A DNA stretch of 64,000 bases from the NCBI RefSeq assembly GCF_900176425.1, contig NZ_FWXS01000003.1:274866-338865 (forward strand), written 5' to 3'. This DNA is from Moheibacter sediminis (GTDB lineage Bacteria > Bacteroidota > Bacteroidia > Flavobacteriales > Weeksellaceae). Below, one piece after another: positions 1 through 9,918 of the stretch; the first letter of the stretch is position 1, and every line of letters begins with the position of its first letter. The notes beneath the pieces were generated by a model, which saw nothing but the letters and a program-made list of their open reading frames with translations, had not been told where the DNA came from and searched no databases. The position numbers and the translations under genes were made by a program.

Positions 1-18
1 AATAAATTCTTACTTTTC

Positions 19-56
19 GTGTCATTCTTAACGAGTGAAACGGAGTAAAGAATCTA
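19..56. repeat. Degenerate GTCATTC...GAATCT dispersed repeat upstream of rpoC
   Basis: The stretch begins GTCATTCTTAACGAGTGAA and ends AAGAATCT, which matches the general pattern of the short intergenic repeat found scattered in many Bacteroidota genomes (GTCATTTCGA or GTCATTCTGAACG, then GAAGAATCT). Related pieces lie at 33453, 39095 and 44709. It sits in the leader of rpoC, presumably in the rpoB-rpoC gap, although rpoB itself is outside the window. Family membership is from memory of such genomes and not from a search. Confidence 0.5.
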
Positions 57-100
57 AATTCAACCATTATTAAATTTATAATTGATTAGAAAAAATCATT

Positions 101-3100
101 ATGTCAACAAAAAACAAAACAAGTAAATTTACAAAAATCCGTATCGGGTTAGCATCTCCCGAATCTATTTTACAAGATTCAAGAGGAGAAGTTCTAAAAC
201 CTGAAACGATTAACTATAGAACACACAAACCTGAACGTGACGGTTTGTTTTGTGAGAGAATTTTCGGACCTGTAAAAGATTACGAATGTGCCTGTGGTAA
301 ATACAAAAGAATCCGATACAAAGGAATAGTTTGTGACCGCTGTGGTGTAGAAGTTACAGAAAAGAAAGTTCGTCGTGAGCGCATTGGACACATCAATTTG
401 GTGGTTCCGGTTGCACACATTTGGTACTTCCGTTCATTGCCAAACAAAATTGGTTATGTATTGGGATTGCCATCGAAAAAATTGGATATGATTATCTATT
501 ACGAAAGATACATCGTTATCCAAGCCGGTATTGCTAAAGCTCCTGAAGGTGGAGAATTGGCAAGATTGGAATTCTTGACAGAAGAAGAATACCTTGATAT
601 TTTAGAAACACTTCCTTCTGACAACCAGTATTTGGAAGACACCGACCCTAACAAATTCATCGCGAAAATGGGAGCGGAAGCATTAGAAGATTTGTTGAGA
701 AGAACAGATTTAGATGCTTTGTCTTACGAATTGCGTCACAAAGCGCACCACGAAACTTCGAAACAAAGAAGAACCGAGGCGTTGAAAAGATTGCAGGTTG
801 TGGAATCACTTCGTGAATCTAACATCGACCACGTAAACCGTCCGGAATGGATGATCATGCGTGTCGTTCCTGTAATTCCACCAGAATTGAGACCATTGGT
901 GCCGCTAGATGGTGGACGTTTCGCAACTTCGGATTTGAATGACCTTTACCGTCGTGTGATTATCCGTAACAACCGTTTGAAAAGATTGATGGAAATCAAA
1001 GCGCCGGAAGTAATCTTGCGTAATGAAAAACGCATGTTGCAGGAATCTGTCGATTCATTATTTGACAACACAAGAAAAGCTTCTGCGGTAAAAGCAGATG
1101 GAAACCGTCCGTTGAAATCTCTTTCTGATTCATTGAAAGGTAAGCAAGGTCGTTTCCGTCAGAACTTACTTGGAAAACGTGTGGATTATTCTGCTCGTTC
1201 GGTAATTGTCGTAGGGCCAAGCTTGAAATTATACGAGTGTGGATTGCCAAAAGACATGGCAGCTGAATTGTACAAACCATTCATCGTTCGTAAATTGATC
1301 GAAAGAGGAATAGTAAAAACAGTTAAATCTGCAAAGAAAATCATCGATAGAAAAGAGCCTGTTGTTTGGGATATCTTGGAAAATGTATTGAAAGGACACC
1401 CGGTTTTATTGAACCGTGCTCCAACTTTGCACCGTTTAGGAATCCAGGCATTCCAGCCAAAATTGATTGAAGGTAAAGCAATCCAATTGCACCCATTGGT
1501 GTGTACTGCATTCAACGCCGATTTTGACGGTGACCAGATGGCGGTTCACTTACCATTAGGGCCGGAAGCGATTTTGGAAGCGCAGTTATTGATGTTGGCT
1601 TCTCAAAACGTATTGAACCCTGCAAATGGTTCACCGATTACGGTACCTTCTCAGGACATGGTTTTGGGTCTTTATTACATGACCAAAGCTTCGAAACAAG
1701 GAAAAGGACACGGAATTACGTTCTATTCTCCGGAAGAAGTGGAAATTGCTTACAATGAAAAAAGTGTTGAATTAAATGCTCAGATCAAAGTAAAAACTAC
1801 AGTTCGTGAAGGTGAAGAATTAGTTCAAAAAATAATTGAAACTACAGTTGGTAGAGTTTTGTTCAACCAAATCGTACCAAAAGAAGTTGGATATGTAAAT
1901 GAAGTTCTTACAAAGAAATCTTTGAGGACTATTATTAATAATATCTTGAAAATCACTGACTTCCCTACAACTGCAGCTTTCCTTGATGAAATGAAAGATC
2001 TTGGATTTAAAAATGCATTTGAAGGTGGATTGTCATTCAGTTTAGGTGATATTTTGATTCCGGATCAGAAAAAAGATTTGATTGATGATGCGATTAATCA
2101 AGTTGAAAATATCAAGGTAAACTACAACATGGGATTGATCACCAATAACGAACGTTACAATCAGGTAATCGACGTTTGGACCAATACCAACGCGACTTTG
2201 ACTGAAATCGTAATGAAACGTATGATAGAAGACAAAGACGGATTTAACTCAGTTTACATGATGCTTGATTCTGGGGCGCGTGGTTCGAAAGAGCAGATTC
2301 GTCAGTTGTCAGGTATGCGTGGATTGATGGCGAAACCGCAGAAAGCAGGTTCGTCAGGAGGGGAGATCATCGAAAATCCGATTGTATCAAACTTCCGTGA
2401 AGGTCTTTCTATCTTGGAGTACTTTATTTCAACGCACGGTGCACGTAAAGGTTTGGCAGATACCGCTTTGAAAACGGCGGATGCGGGTTACTTAACTCGT
2501 CGTTTGGTTGACGTTGCGCAAGACGTAATCGTGATGGAAGAAGATTGTGCTACTTTGAGAGGAACACAAGTTGCAGCATTGAAGAAAAACGAAGAAATCG
2601 TTGAATCTCTTGCATCTAGAATTTTAGGTAGAACTTCGTTACACGATGTTTACAATATGGATACGGGAGAGAAATTAATTTCTGCCGATCAAATTATCAA
2701 AGAAGAAGCTGCAGATGCTATCCAAGCTGCCGGAATCGAAATCGTAGAAGTTCGTTCTCCATTGACTTGTGAAGCTAAAACAGGTATCTGTGCAGCATGT
2801 TACGGTCGTAACCTTGCAACCGGAAAACCGGTTCAGAAAGGTGAAGCTGTTGGTGTTGTTGCCGCTCAGTCAATTGGTGAGCCGGGTACGCAGTTGACAC
2901 TTCGTACGTTCCACGTTGGAGGAACTGCAGGTAACGTTTCTGAACAGTCTTCATTACTTGCAAAAGCAAACGGACGTGTAGATTTCGACGATTTGAGAAC
3001 TGTAAAAAGTGAAGATGAATCAGGAAATATAGCTGACGTTGTAGTTTCTCGTTCAACTGAGATGAAATTAATCGATGCGGACGGAAACGTTCGTATGACC

Positions 3101-4360
3101 AATAACATCGCGTATGGTTCGATTTTGAGAGTTCAGGATGGTGCAACAGTTTCAAAAGGAGATGTCATCTCTAGCTGGGATCCATATAACGGGGTAATCA
3201 TTGCTGAATCTGCCGGTAAGGTTGAATATGAAAATATTGAACAAGGTTCAACTTTCCAATTGGAAATTGACGAACAAACCGGATTCCAGGAGAAAGTAAT
3301 TTCTGAATCTCGTAACAAAAAATTGATTCCTACCCTGAAAGTAATTATTTCAGGAGAAGAAGAAAAGAATTATAACCTTCCGGTTGGTGCCCACTTGATT
3401 GTAAATGATGGTGAGAAAATTAAAGCCGGTAAAATTTTGGTGAAAATTCCTCGTCGCTCTGCAAAATCAGGAGATATTACAGGAGGTTTACCGCGTGTTA
3501 CCGAGTTGTTCGAAGCACGTAACCCTTCCAATCCTGCAGTTGTTGCTGAGATTGACGGTGTGGTTTCTTTCGGTAAAATCAAACGTGGTAACCGTGAAAT
3601 CATGGTGGAGTCAAAAACAGGAGAAAAATCTACTTATTTGGTTAAATTATCTAACCAGATTTTGGTTCAGGAAAATGACTTTATCCGCGCCGGTTTCCCA
3701 TTGTCAGAAGGGGCAACTACTCCGGAAGATATCTTGAGAATCAAAGGGCCAACTGCCGTTCAGGAATATTTGGTTAATGAAATTCAGGAGGTTTACCGTT
3801 TGCAAGGGGTAAAAATCGATGACAAACACTTTGAAATTATCGTTCGTCAGATGATGCGTAAAGTTAGAATCGTTGATTCTGGTGATACAAGATTCTTGGA
3901 AGACAGCTTGGAACACAAAGATGATTTCTTGGAAGAAAACGACAGAATTTTCGGAATGAAAGTCGTGGAAGATTCTGGAGACAGCACCGAATTGAATCCG
4001 GGACAAATCATTTCTTCAAGAGAATTACGCGATGAAAATTCTAAATTGAAACGTGAAGATAAAAACCTTGTTTCTGCAAGAGATGCTATGCCTGCAACGG
4101 CTCAGCCAATTTTACAAGGTATCACAAGAGCTTCACTTCAAACGAAATCATTCATGTCAGCGGCATCTTTCCAGGAAACAACAAAAGTATTGAACGAAGC
4201 TGCTGTTGCCGGGAAAAGAGACGACTTAAACGGTTTGAAAGAAAACGTTATCGTTGGTCACTTAATCCCTGCAGGAACAGGATTGAAAGAATACCAAAGC
4301 ATCATCGTGGGTTCTAATAAAGAATATGAAGAATTGGTAAATGCTAAATCAGTACTATAA
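101..4360 (+). CDS. rpoC: DNA-directed RNA polymerase subunit beta'
   Basis: This is the catalytic clamp subunit of RNA polymerase, 1419 residues, of normal length for Bacteroidota. The N-terminal zinc ribbon is visible (CAC...CDRCG, about residues 63-80). The Mg-binding catalytic loop NADFDGDQM lies at residues 472-480 with the three aspartates intact. The second zinc site ([13 protein letters not shown]) and the trigger-loop/bridge-helix region ([16 protein letters not shown]) follow in the last third. The ATG at 101 gives the typical N-terminus, with [12 protein letters not shown] a short way in. rpoB is expected just upstream, outside the window. The stop codon overlaps the ATG of the next gene by one base (TAATG), which implies translational coupling. 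Confidence 0.99.
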   Translation: MSTKNKTSKFTKIRIGLASPESILQDSRGEVLKPETINYRTHKPERDGLFCERIFGPVKDYECACGKYKRIRYKGIVCDRCGVEVTEKKVRRERIGHINLVVPVAHIWYFRSLPNKIGYVLGLPSKKLDMIIYYERYIVIQAGIAKAPEGGELARLEFLTEEEYLDILETLPSDNQYLEDTDPNKFIAKMGAEALEDLLRRTDLDALSYELRHKAHHETSKQRRTEALKRLQVVESLRESNIDHVNRPEWMIMRVVPVIPPELRPLVPLDGGRFATSDLNDLYRRVIIRNNRLKRLMEIKAPEVILRNEKRMLQESVDSLFDNTRKASAVKADGNRPLKSLSDSLKGKQGRFRQNLLGKRVDYSARSVIVVGPSLKLYECGLPKDMAAELYKPFIVRKLIERGIVKTVKSAKKIIDRKEPVVWDILENVLKGHPVLLNRAPTLHRLGIQAFQPKLIEGKAIQLHPLVCTAFNADFDGDQMAVHLPLGPEAILEAQLLMLASQNVLNPANGSPITVPSQDMVLGLYYMTKASKQGKGHGITFYSPEEVEIAYNEKSVELNAQIKVKTTVREGEELVQKIIETTVGRVLFNQIVPKEVGYVNEVLTKKSLRTIINNILKITDFPTTAAFLDEMKDLGFKNAFEGGLSFSLGDILIPDQKKDLIDDAINQVENIKVNYNMGLITNNERYNQVIDVWTNTNATLTEIVMKRMIEDKDGFNSVYMMLDSGARGSKEQIRQLSGMRGLMAKPQKAGSSGGEIIENPIVSNFREGLSILEYFISTHGARKGLADTALKTADAGYLTRRLVDVAQDVIVMEEDCATLRGTQVAALKKNEEIVESLASRILGRTSLHDVYNMDTGEKLISADQIIKEEAADAIQAAGIEIVEVRSPLTCEAKTGICAACYGRNLATGKPVQKGEAVGVVAAQSIGEPGTQLTLRTFHVGGTAGNVSEQSSLLAKANGRVDFDDLRTVKSEDESGNIADVVVSRSTEMKLIDADGNVRMTNNIAYGSILRVQDGATVSKGDVISSWDPYNGVIIAESAGKVEYENIEQGSTFQLEIDEQTGFQEKVISESRNKKLIPTLKVIISGEEEKNYNLPVGAHLIVNDGEKIKAGKILVKIPRRSAKSGDITGGLPRVTELFEARNPSNPAVVAEIDGVVSFGKIKRGNREIMVESKTGEKSTYLVKLSNQILVQENDFIRAGFPLSEGATTPEDILRIKGPTAVQEYLVNEIQEVYRLQGVKIDDKHFEIIVRQMMRKVRIVDSGDTRFLEDSLEHKDDFLEENDRIFGMKVVEDSGDSTELNPGQIISSRELRDENSKLKREDKNLVSARDAMPATAQPILQGITRASLQTKSFMSAASFQETTKVLNEAAVAGKRDDLNGLKENVIVGHLIPAGTGLKEYQSIIVGSNKEYEELVNAKSVL

Positions 4361-4665
4361 TGAGCGAAGAAAAAAAACAAAACATAGACATCGAAATCAA
4401 TGATCAGGTATCAGACGGAATTTATTCAAACCTGGCAGTGATCAATCATTCACCTACCGAATTTGTGGTAGATTTCATTCAGATGATGCCCGGCGTTCCA
4501 AAAGCGAGAGTGAAGTCAAGAATTATCCTGACACCTCAGCACGCGAAACGTTTGGTCAATGCACTGGCTGAAAATGTTCGCCGATATGAAGCTCAATTCG
4601 GTGAAGTAAAAGAGCAGCAATCAACCGCGATGCCATTTAATTTTGGCCCTCCGGGAGAAGCATAA
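4360..4665 (+). CDS. DUF3467 family protein
   Basis: A 101-residue soluble protein of the DUF3467 family, a small conserved protein that in Bacteroidota commonly follows rpoC. The core (about residues 15-85) contains YSNLAVINHSPTEFVVDF and the segment AKRLVNALAENVRRYE, predicted as a beta-sheet followed by a helix; the tail is short and Pro/Gly-rich. Its ATG overlaps the rpoC stop by one base, and a strong terminator follows, so it is the last gene of the rpo operon. The function of the family is unknown. Constant linkage to RNA polymerase genes hints at a role in transcription, but that is inference. Confidence 0.9.
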   Translation: MSEEKKQNIDIEINDQVSDGIYSNLAVINHSPTEFVVDFIQMMPGVPKARVKSRIILTPQHAKRLVNALAENVRRYEAQFGEVKEQQSTAMPFNFGPPGEA

Positions 4666-4672
4666 ATTTTCT

Positions 4673-4703
4673 AAAAACCTCGTCGAAAGACGGGGTTTTT
4701 TTA
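4673..4703 (+). terminator. Rho-independent terminator after rpoC-DUF3467
   Basis: Hairpin with arms CCTCGTC and GACGGGG around a GAAA tetraloop (one T-G pair), preceded by an A-run and followed by seven T. It closes the rpoC operon. Confidence 0.9.
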
Positions 4704-4743
4704 TGGTTTAATTTTAAGTATATTAGTTTTAATTTTAATAATA

Positions 4744-5622
4744 ATGAAAAATCTTTTATTCCTTTTTTTCATAATGTTTCACATCTGCGTCAATTCGCAG
4801 AGCTATACACCTTTGCTAGATAATCGAAATGAGTGGAATCTGATAAGTTGTTACTTAGGGGATTGTTTCAAAGATGTATATTATACTGATGGTGATACGA
4901 TTGTAAATGCTCAAAATCACAAAATCCTCGATGGTTACCATTATATTTCAAGAACTTTTCTTTTGCGGGAAAATGTTTCTGAAAAAAAGGTTTATCTGAC
5001 CACAACAATTGATGGGAATATTAGAGAATATTTGATGTATGATTTTAACTTAGAAGAAGGAGATTCAATTAATTTAGAAAATCCAATCACACCCTTTCCC
5101 CCAGAAGGCGGATATTTTCGCCTTGATTCAATTAGAATTAATCCAATTACTCAGAGCGAAACAGGTAAGTTTTTTTATTTTTCTCCTACAATTTCAAATA
5201 CTGAAAGTCAGGGATACTATCCGATTTGGGTAGAAGGAATGGGGTCGCTTTCGATAATCAATGCACCGGGCGGTAATCCGGATTATGATGGGGTAGGTAA
5301 AGTTAGCTGTTTCTTTAAAAATGAAAATTTATTTTATTTCGATGATGAAATGACTGATCAGTGTACTTCTACAATGTCAATAAAATCAGAAGATTTTTCA
5401 GGTTTTAAATTTACAGTTCATAATTCTAAAGGAATTCTAAAAGGGACAACACCTATAGATAAAATTGAAATTTATGATTTATCAGGAAAAAAACATCTTT
5501 CAAAATTTGTATCAAAAAAAGATTTTTTAGAATTTGATTTAAGAGGATTGAGCAAAGGAATTTATGTATTGCAGATTCATGAACCTAAAAAAATAACTAA
5601 GATTTCATTTATTATGAAATAA
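4744..5622 (+). CDS. Secreted protein with T9SS type A sorting domain
   Basis: A 292-residue secreted protein of unknown function. It has an N-terminal signal peptide (residues 1 to about 19, ending near VNSQS) and a C-terminal type A sorting domain (about residues 222-292) with the usual IDKIEIYDLSGKK and GLSKGIYVLQI elements and a Lys-rich end. The middle has no motif I recognise; it contains scattered Cys (residues 37, 42, 189, 206), possibly disulphide-bonded outside the cell. By analogy it would be exported by Sec, moved across the outer membrane by T9SS and processed at the C-terminal domain. It stands alone between the rpoC terminator and the E2 gene. Confidence 0.85.
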   Translation: MKNLLFLFFIMFHICVNSQSYTPLLDNRNEWNLISCYLGDCFKDVYYTDGDTIVNAQNHKILDGYHYISRTFLLRENVSEKKVYLTTTIDGNIREYLMYDFNLEEGDSINLENPITPFPPEGGYFRLDSIRINPITQSETGKFFYFSPTISNTESQGYYPIWVEGMGSLSIINAPGGNPDYDGVGKVSCFFKNENLFYFDDEMTDQCTSTMSIKSEDFSGFKFTVHNSKGILKGTTPIDKIEIYDLSGKKHLSKFVSKKDFLEFDLRGLSKGIYVLQIHEPKKITKISFIMK

Positions 5623-5695
5623 TTAATCCATACCTCAATAAAAGTATAAGAAACATATATGCTTAGATTGAATTATAACTTTCCTAAAAATTAAG

Positions 5696-5703
5696 TAAAT
5701 TTG
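5696..5703 (+). promoter_or_regulatory. Putative -7 box TAAATTTG for the E2 gene
   Basis: TAAATTTG matches the Bacteroidota -7 consensus TAnnTTTG and lies 22 bases before the ATG at 5726. The nearest upstream TTG (5668-5670) is 25 bases away, slightly longer than usual, so the -33 part is weak. Confidence 0.5.
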
Positions 5704-5725
5704 CCACTCAAAACAAATAAAAGCT

Positions 5726-7033
5726 ATGTCAGATTATAAATTGATTTTGCCTGCAATGGGTGAGGGCGTGATGGAAGCCACAGTAATCAGTTGGTTAAAA
5801 AAAGTAGGCGATCCGATTGCTGAAGACGAATCAGTAGTAGAAATTGCAACTGATAAGGTGGATTCAGATGTTCCGTCTCCTGTAGCCGGTGTTTTGAAGG
5901 AGATTTTGATCGATGTAGATGGCGTTGCAAAAATTGGTGAGCCGATTGCTATACTCGAAATAGAAGGAGGTACAGCTTCAACTCAAAGTTCCGAACCTTC
6001 TCAGGCTTCTTCTCCTCAATCTGAGCAAGCTGTTGTTGCAGAACTAGAAAAAACATTGACTCAAAATACAGAGAACTTTGATGCTTCAACTTCCGATAAA
6101 TTTTATTCACCTTTGGTAAAGTCCATCGCACAAGCAGAAAATATATCTGTTTCTGAATTGGATCAAATAAAAGGTTCAGGAAAAGAAGGCAGAGTTACTA
6201 AGGAAGATTTGCTGAAATTTGTGGAAGATAAGAAGTCAGGAAAAGCTTCTGCTCCTGCTCAGGCTTCAACAACCGTTCAAGTTCAGGCTCCAACTTCAAC
6301 TGCGCAGCCTCAGGTTATTTCAGGTGGTGATGAAATCATCGAAATGGACAGAATGCGTAAGATGATAGCACAAAACATGGTGGCAAGCAAACAAACAGCT
6401 CCTCACGTTACTTCATTCATCGAAGCTGATGTGACAAATATTGTTCTTTGGAGAGAGAAAAACAAGGATGAATTTCAAAAGAAAAATGGTGAGAAAATTA
6501 CTTTTATGCCGATTTTCATTGAAGCCATCGCAAAAGCAATTAAAGATTTCCCAATGATCAATGTTTCGGTCAACGGAGACCAAATCATCAAAAAGAAAAA
6601 TATAAATATAGGTATGGCGGCAGCTTTACCAACAGGAAATTTAATTGTTCCTGTAATAAAAAATGCAGATCAATACAGTTTGGCCGGACTAGCAAAACAA
6701 GTCAATGATTTGGCCAATCGCTCACGTCAAAATAAATTGAAACCAGATGAAATTCAAGGTGGAACTTATACGATTACCAATATCGGAAGTTTCGGAAATA
6801 CATTGGGAACACCAATCATTCCACAACCGCAAGTTGCAATTTTAGCTGTAGGAGCGATCATCAAAAAACCGGCGGTGATTGAAACGCCGCAAGGTGATGT
6901 GATTGCCATCCGTCACAAAATGTATCTGTCTCATGCTTATGACCACCGTGTTGTGGATGGTGCTTTGGGAGGAATGTTTGTGCAGCGGGTGGCTCAGTAT
7001 TTGGAAGCATTTGATTTGAATACTTCGTTTTAA
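5726..7033 (+). CDS. Dihydrolipoamide acyltransferase (E2) of a 2-oxoacid dehydrogenase complex
   Basis: The E2 core of a 2-oxoacid dehydrogenase complex, which transfers an acyl group from E1 through a lipoyl-lysine to CoA. The 435 residues show a lipoyl domain (1-77) with the lipoylated Lys44 in EIATDKVDSD, a flexible Ser/Ala/Gln linker, a peripheral subunit-binding domain (about 125-165, with GSGKEGRVTKEDLL), a second Ala/Thr/Gln linker, and the CAT catalytic domain with the active-site HRVVDG (His407, Asp411). The TDKVDSDV lipoyl motif is more like branched-chain or 2-oxoglutarate E2 than pyruvate E2. In flavobacteria this solitary gene is often annotated as branched-chain E2. No E1 or E3 gene is adjacent. 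Substrate is uncertain. Confidence 0.93.
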   Translation: MSDYKLILPAMGEGVMEATVISWLKKVGDPIAEDESVVEIATDKVDSDVPSPVAGVLKEILIDVDGVAKIGEPIAILEIEGGTASTQSSEPSQASSPQSEQAVVAELEKTLTQNTENFDASTSDKFYSPLVKSIAQAENISVSELDQIKGSGKEGRVTKEDLLKFVEDKKSGKASAPAQASTTVQVQAPTSTAQPQVISGGDEIIEMDRMRKMIAQNMVASKQTAPHVTSFIEADVTNIVLWREKNKDEFQKKNGEKITFMPIFIEAIAKAIKDFPMINVSVNGDQIIKKKNINIGMAAALPTGNLIVPVIKNADQYSLAGLAKQVNDLANRSRQNKLKPDEIQGGTYTITNIGSFGNTLGTPIIPQPQVAILAVGAIIKKPAVIETPQGDVIAIRHKMYLSHAYDHRVVDGALGGMFVQRVAQYLEAFDLNTSF

Positions 7034-7035
7034 AT

Positions 7036-7067
7036 AAAAAAAACCACTCTCAAAGAGTGGTTTTTTT
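7036..7067. terminator. Bidirectional terminator between E2 and the FG-GAP protein
   Basis: Arms ACCACTCT and AGAGTGGT with a CAA loop, flanked by an A-run on the left and a T-run on the right, so it can act on both converging transcripts. Confidence 0.9.
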
Positions 7068-7088
7068 GTTAAAATAGCTTTGTTAGAG

Positions 7089-8693
7089 TTATTGTTTGAT
7101 AAATTTCATGGTAGTTTTCTTACCTTGATTTTCAACAGAAATTACATAAATTCCTTTGGCTAAATTAGAAACATTAACTTTGTTATCAGTTAATTTTGAT
7201 TTAAGAACCAAGCTTCCTGTCAAATGAAATATTTCAACATTTGATCCATTTAATGATTTTCCTTGAACGTAAAGAATATCTTTTACAGGATTTGGATAGA
7301 TGGAGATTTTCTCTGCCGCTGTATCGTTTACACCCAAGATACTTTCGCCTTCCACTATAACTAAGGTGGAATTGATTTCCGGATTTTCAATAGTATCTAC
7401 AATTCCTGAAGGCCATCGAACAATTACCTTGTCAATTTCGGCATCGGTACCAATTCCAAAATGAGTGTTAAGCGTACTCATAAATGAGAAACCTTCACCG
7501 CTTCGTACGTCTCGGATTTGCATTCCCAACTCACTATAAAGTTCAACACGGGCACCGATACCATTTAAATTACTTTCAGTACCGATTGTATTTATTTTAA
7601 GCCAATTGTTAGAATTTCCACTATTGTAATAAACCCAACCAAAAGCATAAGCGTCTAAAAACCCATCATTGTTCAAATCCCCAATTGAAGCATCGGAGAA
7701 AGGTGCATTGATTGGCGTAAAAGTCATATCACCATTATTGATGAAAATTTTATTACCGTTTCCTGCGATGTCCAAATATCCATCATTGTTGAAATCATAA
7801 GTAAAATGTTCTCTGCTTGTGCCATTATAAATATCGAAGCCCGAACCTGCTGTGACATTTGTAAAAGTTCCATCACCATTATTTACCATCAATTCATGAC
7901 TTCCTTGTCCACCCATTTGAGCATTTTTTCCGTTGAAAACATCCATCCATCCATCATTATTAAAATCACCCCAAGCAGAAGACCATTGTTCTGAAGTGCT
8001 ATCCAAATTTGCTTCTCCGGCAACATTGGTAAATGTTCCATTACCATTGTTTCTATACAATTCGTTTCTTCTTCTTTCTTCCTCACCTCCGCATTTTGCA
8101 ATATATAAATCTTGCTTACCATCGTTATTATAATCAATCCAAATTGAACCATAATGTCCACCTGAAGGATAATCTCCTAAACCTCCTTGATGGAATACGG
8201 GTGAATTATTTTCATTTGTATAATAAACACTTGGTTCGGTATCGTGACATACATAAGCATCAAGATTACCATCGTTGTCAATGTCAATGAAGTTAGAACG
8301 TTGAGCAAATACATATTGGTTGCCAGCATGAGTACTGTAGGAAACATTCATACCATTGACCTGCGTAAGCATAAAGGTAACTCCTTGAGAAGAACCGTAT
8401 AACAAATCATTATATCCGTCTCCATTAAAATCTCCTGCAGCTAAAGACCAACCCGGAAGATATAACACATTACTTGTCGGGAAGTTTTGAGAAGTAAAAG
8501 TACCGTCCTCATTTTGGAATAGTACATGAATCTTGTTGCTGGAAACACTTACAATATCATCCAAAAAATCTCCGTTCATATCTACGACACACATTTTATA
8601 AGTCCCGTCAGCAGGAACATTTTGTGAAGTAAATGTAATTTGTCCATTTAAACTAAATGAAGCAAACATTAATAGTAAATAAAAGTTTTTCAT
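7089..8693 (-). CDS. Secreted FG-GAP/VCBS repeat protein with ASPIC/UnbV and T9SS domains
   Basis: A 534-residue surface or secreted protein. After a signal peptide (about 1-17) come about seven calcium-binding-type FG-GAP/VCBS repeats recognisable by DFNGDGYNDL, DIDNDGNLDAYV, DYNNDGKQDLYI, DFNNDGWMDVF, DFNNDGYLDI and DLNNDGFLDAY (about residues 30-350), expected to form a beta-propeller. An ASPIC/UnbV domain follows (about 365-450, with GIGARVEL and VIVRWPSG), as in CRTAC1-like proteins. The last about 75 residues are a T9SS type A sorting domain (ISIYPNPVKDILYV...GIYVISVENQGKKTTMKFIKQ). It lies 12 bases downstream of the diheme cytochrome gene on the same strand, so the two are likely co-transcribed. 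Ligand or function is unknown. Confidence 0.92.
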   Translation of the reverse strand: MKNFYLLLMFASFSLNGQITFTSQNVPADGTYKMCVVDMNGDFLDDIVSVSSNKIHVLFQNEDGTFTSQNFPTSNVLYLPGWSLAAGDFNGDGYNDLLYGSSQGVTFMLTQVNGMNVSYSTHAGNQYVFAQRSNFIDIDNDGNLDAYVCHDTEPSVYYTNENNSPVFHQGGLGDYPSGGHYGSIWIDYNNDGKQDLYIAKCGGEEERRRNELYRNNGNGTFTNVAGEANLDSTSEQWSSAWGDFNNDGWMDVFNGKNAQMGGQGSHELMVNNGDGTFTNVTAGSGFDIYNGTSREHFTYDFNNDGYLDIAGNGNKIFINNGDMTFTPINAPFSDASIGDLNNDGFLDAYAFGWVYYNSGNSNNWLKINTIGTESNLNGIGARVELYSELGMQIRDVRSGEGFSFMSTLNTHFGIGTDAEIDKVIVRWPSGIVDTIENPEINSTLVIVEGESILGVNDTAAEKISIYPNPVKDILYVQGKSLNGSNVEIFHLTGSLVLKSKLTDNKVNVSNLAKGIYVISVENQGKKTTMKFIKQ

Positions 8694-8705
8694 ATATGTT
8701 AATTA

Positions 8706-9806
8706 TTAATTGCATTCTCCTTCTAAAGAATTGATCCATTGCGTAGTCAGAGTCACAGCCTCGTCATGGACTAAACTTCTGCCAATCATAGGCATTCTGA
8801 TATTTTCTAAATCTGATTTAATTCTATGGTACATAGCAGATTTCCCTGGATTATTAGGAACCACTATATGTGTCACCTCTTCTCCAACAAATCCGCTGAT
8901 GTTAATGTTTGGAACAATGCATACTCCTAAATTCAGCGGATCAGCCGTTTCAGAATAAGCAAGTTTTATAGGTAGGTAATTGCAGTGTCCGGTTTCGTTG
9001 TGGCAATGTGCACAGTTGATATCTAAGTAAGAACGGATCCGTTGATCCAGTGATTTTGAATTGTCAGTATAATTGACCATAGATACTATATTGCCAGGGG
9101 AACCTATATTCAGATACCCAAACTCTTCCCATTTTTCAATTTGGTTTTTATTTCCGTCAGAATAATTAATATTAAAATTCAAATTTTGTGGCTTAGGTCC
9201 AATCGGAATTGCAGCTTCAATTTGTTTGTGGCAAGTCAAACATTCTGATTTCGAAGGAATTCGATAAAGTACATTCTTAGTTTCCCCGTTTTGCGACCAT
9301 TCAACGGGTACAAAACTTCCTTCCATATCGAGAACAGCTTCGTCTTGGGTATCATTCCATTTATAATTCGCAAATATCCATTCACTCCCTTTCTTGATCA
9401 TCAAACGTGTTTCCAATATTTTTTTTGAATTATTCGGAGCTACATTATTGTAATAAAAATTTTTAATCAAAACTGTGCTTGAAGGGAAATTGAAAATTTT
9501 ATCATCGGCAACATAATTGGCGCTTACACCATCTGGCATCCAGACAAATCTAGATTTCAATGCATAGTCAGTAAAAAGAGAAGAAATAGGTTCATAGGGT
9601 AAAACTCCATAAACAGGATCTAAATTAGCTAAGTTTCCTTTGAAAAAATTATAATCGGAAAGTTTAGGATAAGGTACTGCATTGATATCGAAAATAACCG
9701 GAGAAACTTCCGTTGGAGTTTCGTCAATTGGTCCGTCATTATCTGAAGAGCAGCCAACTATTGTAAAAAGAATAATTAAAAAAAATAAAGAATAAATTTG
9801 TCTCAT
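8706..9806 (-). CDS. SO2930-family diheme c-type cytochrome lipoprotein
   Basis: A 366-residue lipoprotein: the signal peptide ends in a lipobox with Cys19 (FTIVGCSSDND). Two c-type heme motifs are present, CLTCHK in the middle and CAHCHN in the C-terminal third, the second followed by another Cys (NETGHC). The architecture and spacing fit the family named SO2930/HNE_0200 diheme cytochromes, which often lie beside a secreted repeat protein gene. It probably sits on the periplasmic face or outer membrane as an electron carrier; a redox partner cannot be named. It is the first gene of a two-gene operon with the FG-GAP protein (12-base gap). Confidence 0.85.
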   Translation of the reverse strand: MRQIYSLFFLIILFTIVGCSSDNDGPIDETPTEVSPVIFDINAVPYPKLSDYNFFKGNLANLDPVYGVLPYEPISSLFTDYALKSRFVWMPDGVSANYVADDKIFNFPSSTVLIKNFYYNNVAPNNSKKILETRLMIKKGSEWIFANYKWNDTQDEAVLDMEGSFVPVEWSQNGETKNVLYRIPSKSECLTCHKQIEAAIPIGPKPQNLNFNINYSDGNKNQIEKWEEFGYLNIGSPGNIVSMVNYTDNSKSLDQRIRSYLDINCAHCHNETGHCNYLPIKLAYSETADPLNLGVCIVPNINISGFVGEEVTHIVVPNNPGKSAMYHRIKSDLENIRMPMIGRSLVHDEAVTLTTQWINSLEGECN

Positions 9807-9852
9807 GTGTAGTTATGTGTGTAAAAAACAATCGAAGTTAAGAAAATATTAA

Positions 9853-9899
9853 TGACATTAGTCATGTGTGATAAATTATTTTCACATCATTTGACTAAT
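9853..9899. promoter_or_regulatory. Nested inverted repeats between divergent genes, possible operator
   Basis: ATTAGTCA (9857-9864) and TGACTAAT (9892-9899) are perfect 8-bp inverted arms. Inside them TGTGA (9867-9871) and TCACA (9882-9886) form a second pair separated by 10 bases, and TGACATTAGTCA (9853-9864) is itself TGAC-N4-GTCA. The element lies between the cytochrome operon on the minus strand and the Smr gene on the plus strand. It is not followed by a T-run, so an operator is more likely than a terminator. Confidence 0.45.
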
Positions 9900-9918
9900 T
9901 TAATTTCACTCTATATAT

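Noticed and set aside
2775..3155. 126-aa and other minus-strand ORFs inside rpoC
   Set aside because: They lie fully within the rpoC reading frame on the opposite strand; low-complexity, with no independent promoter or family features.
7806..8290. Overlapping plus- and minus-strand ORFs within the FG-GAP gene
   Set aside because: Shadow frames created by repetitive Asn/Asp codons of the calcium repeats.
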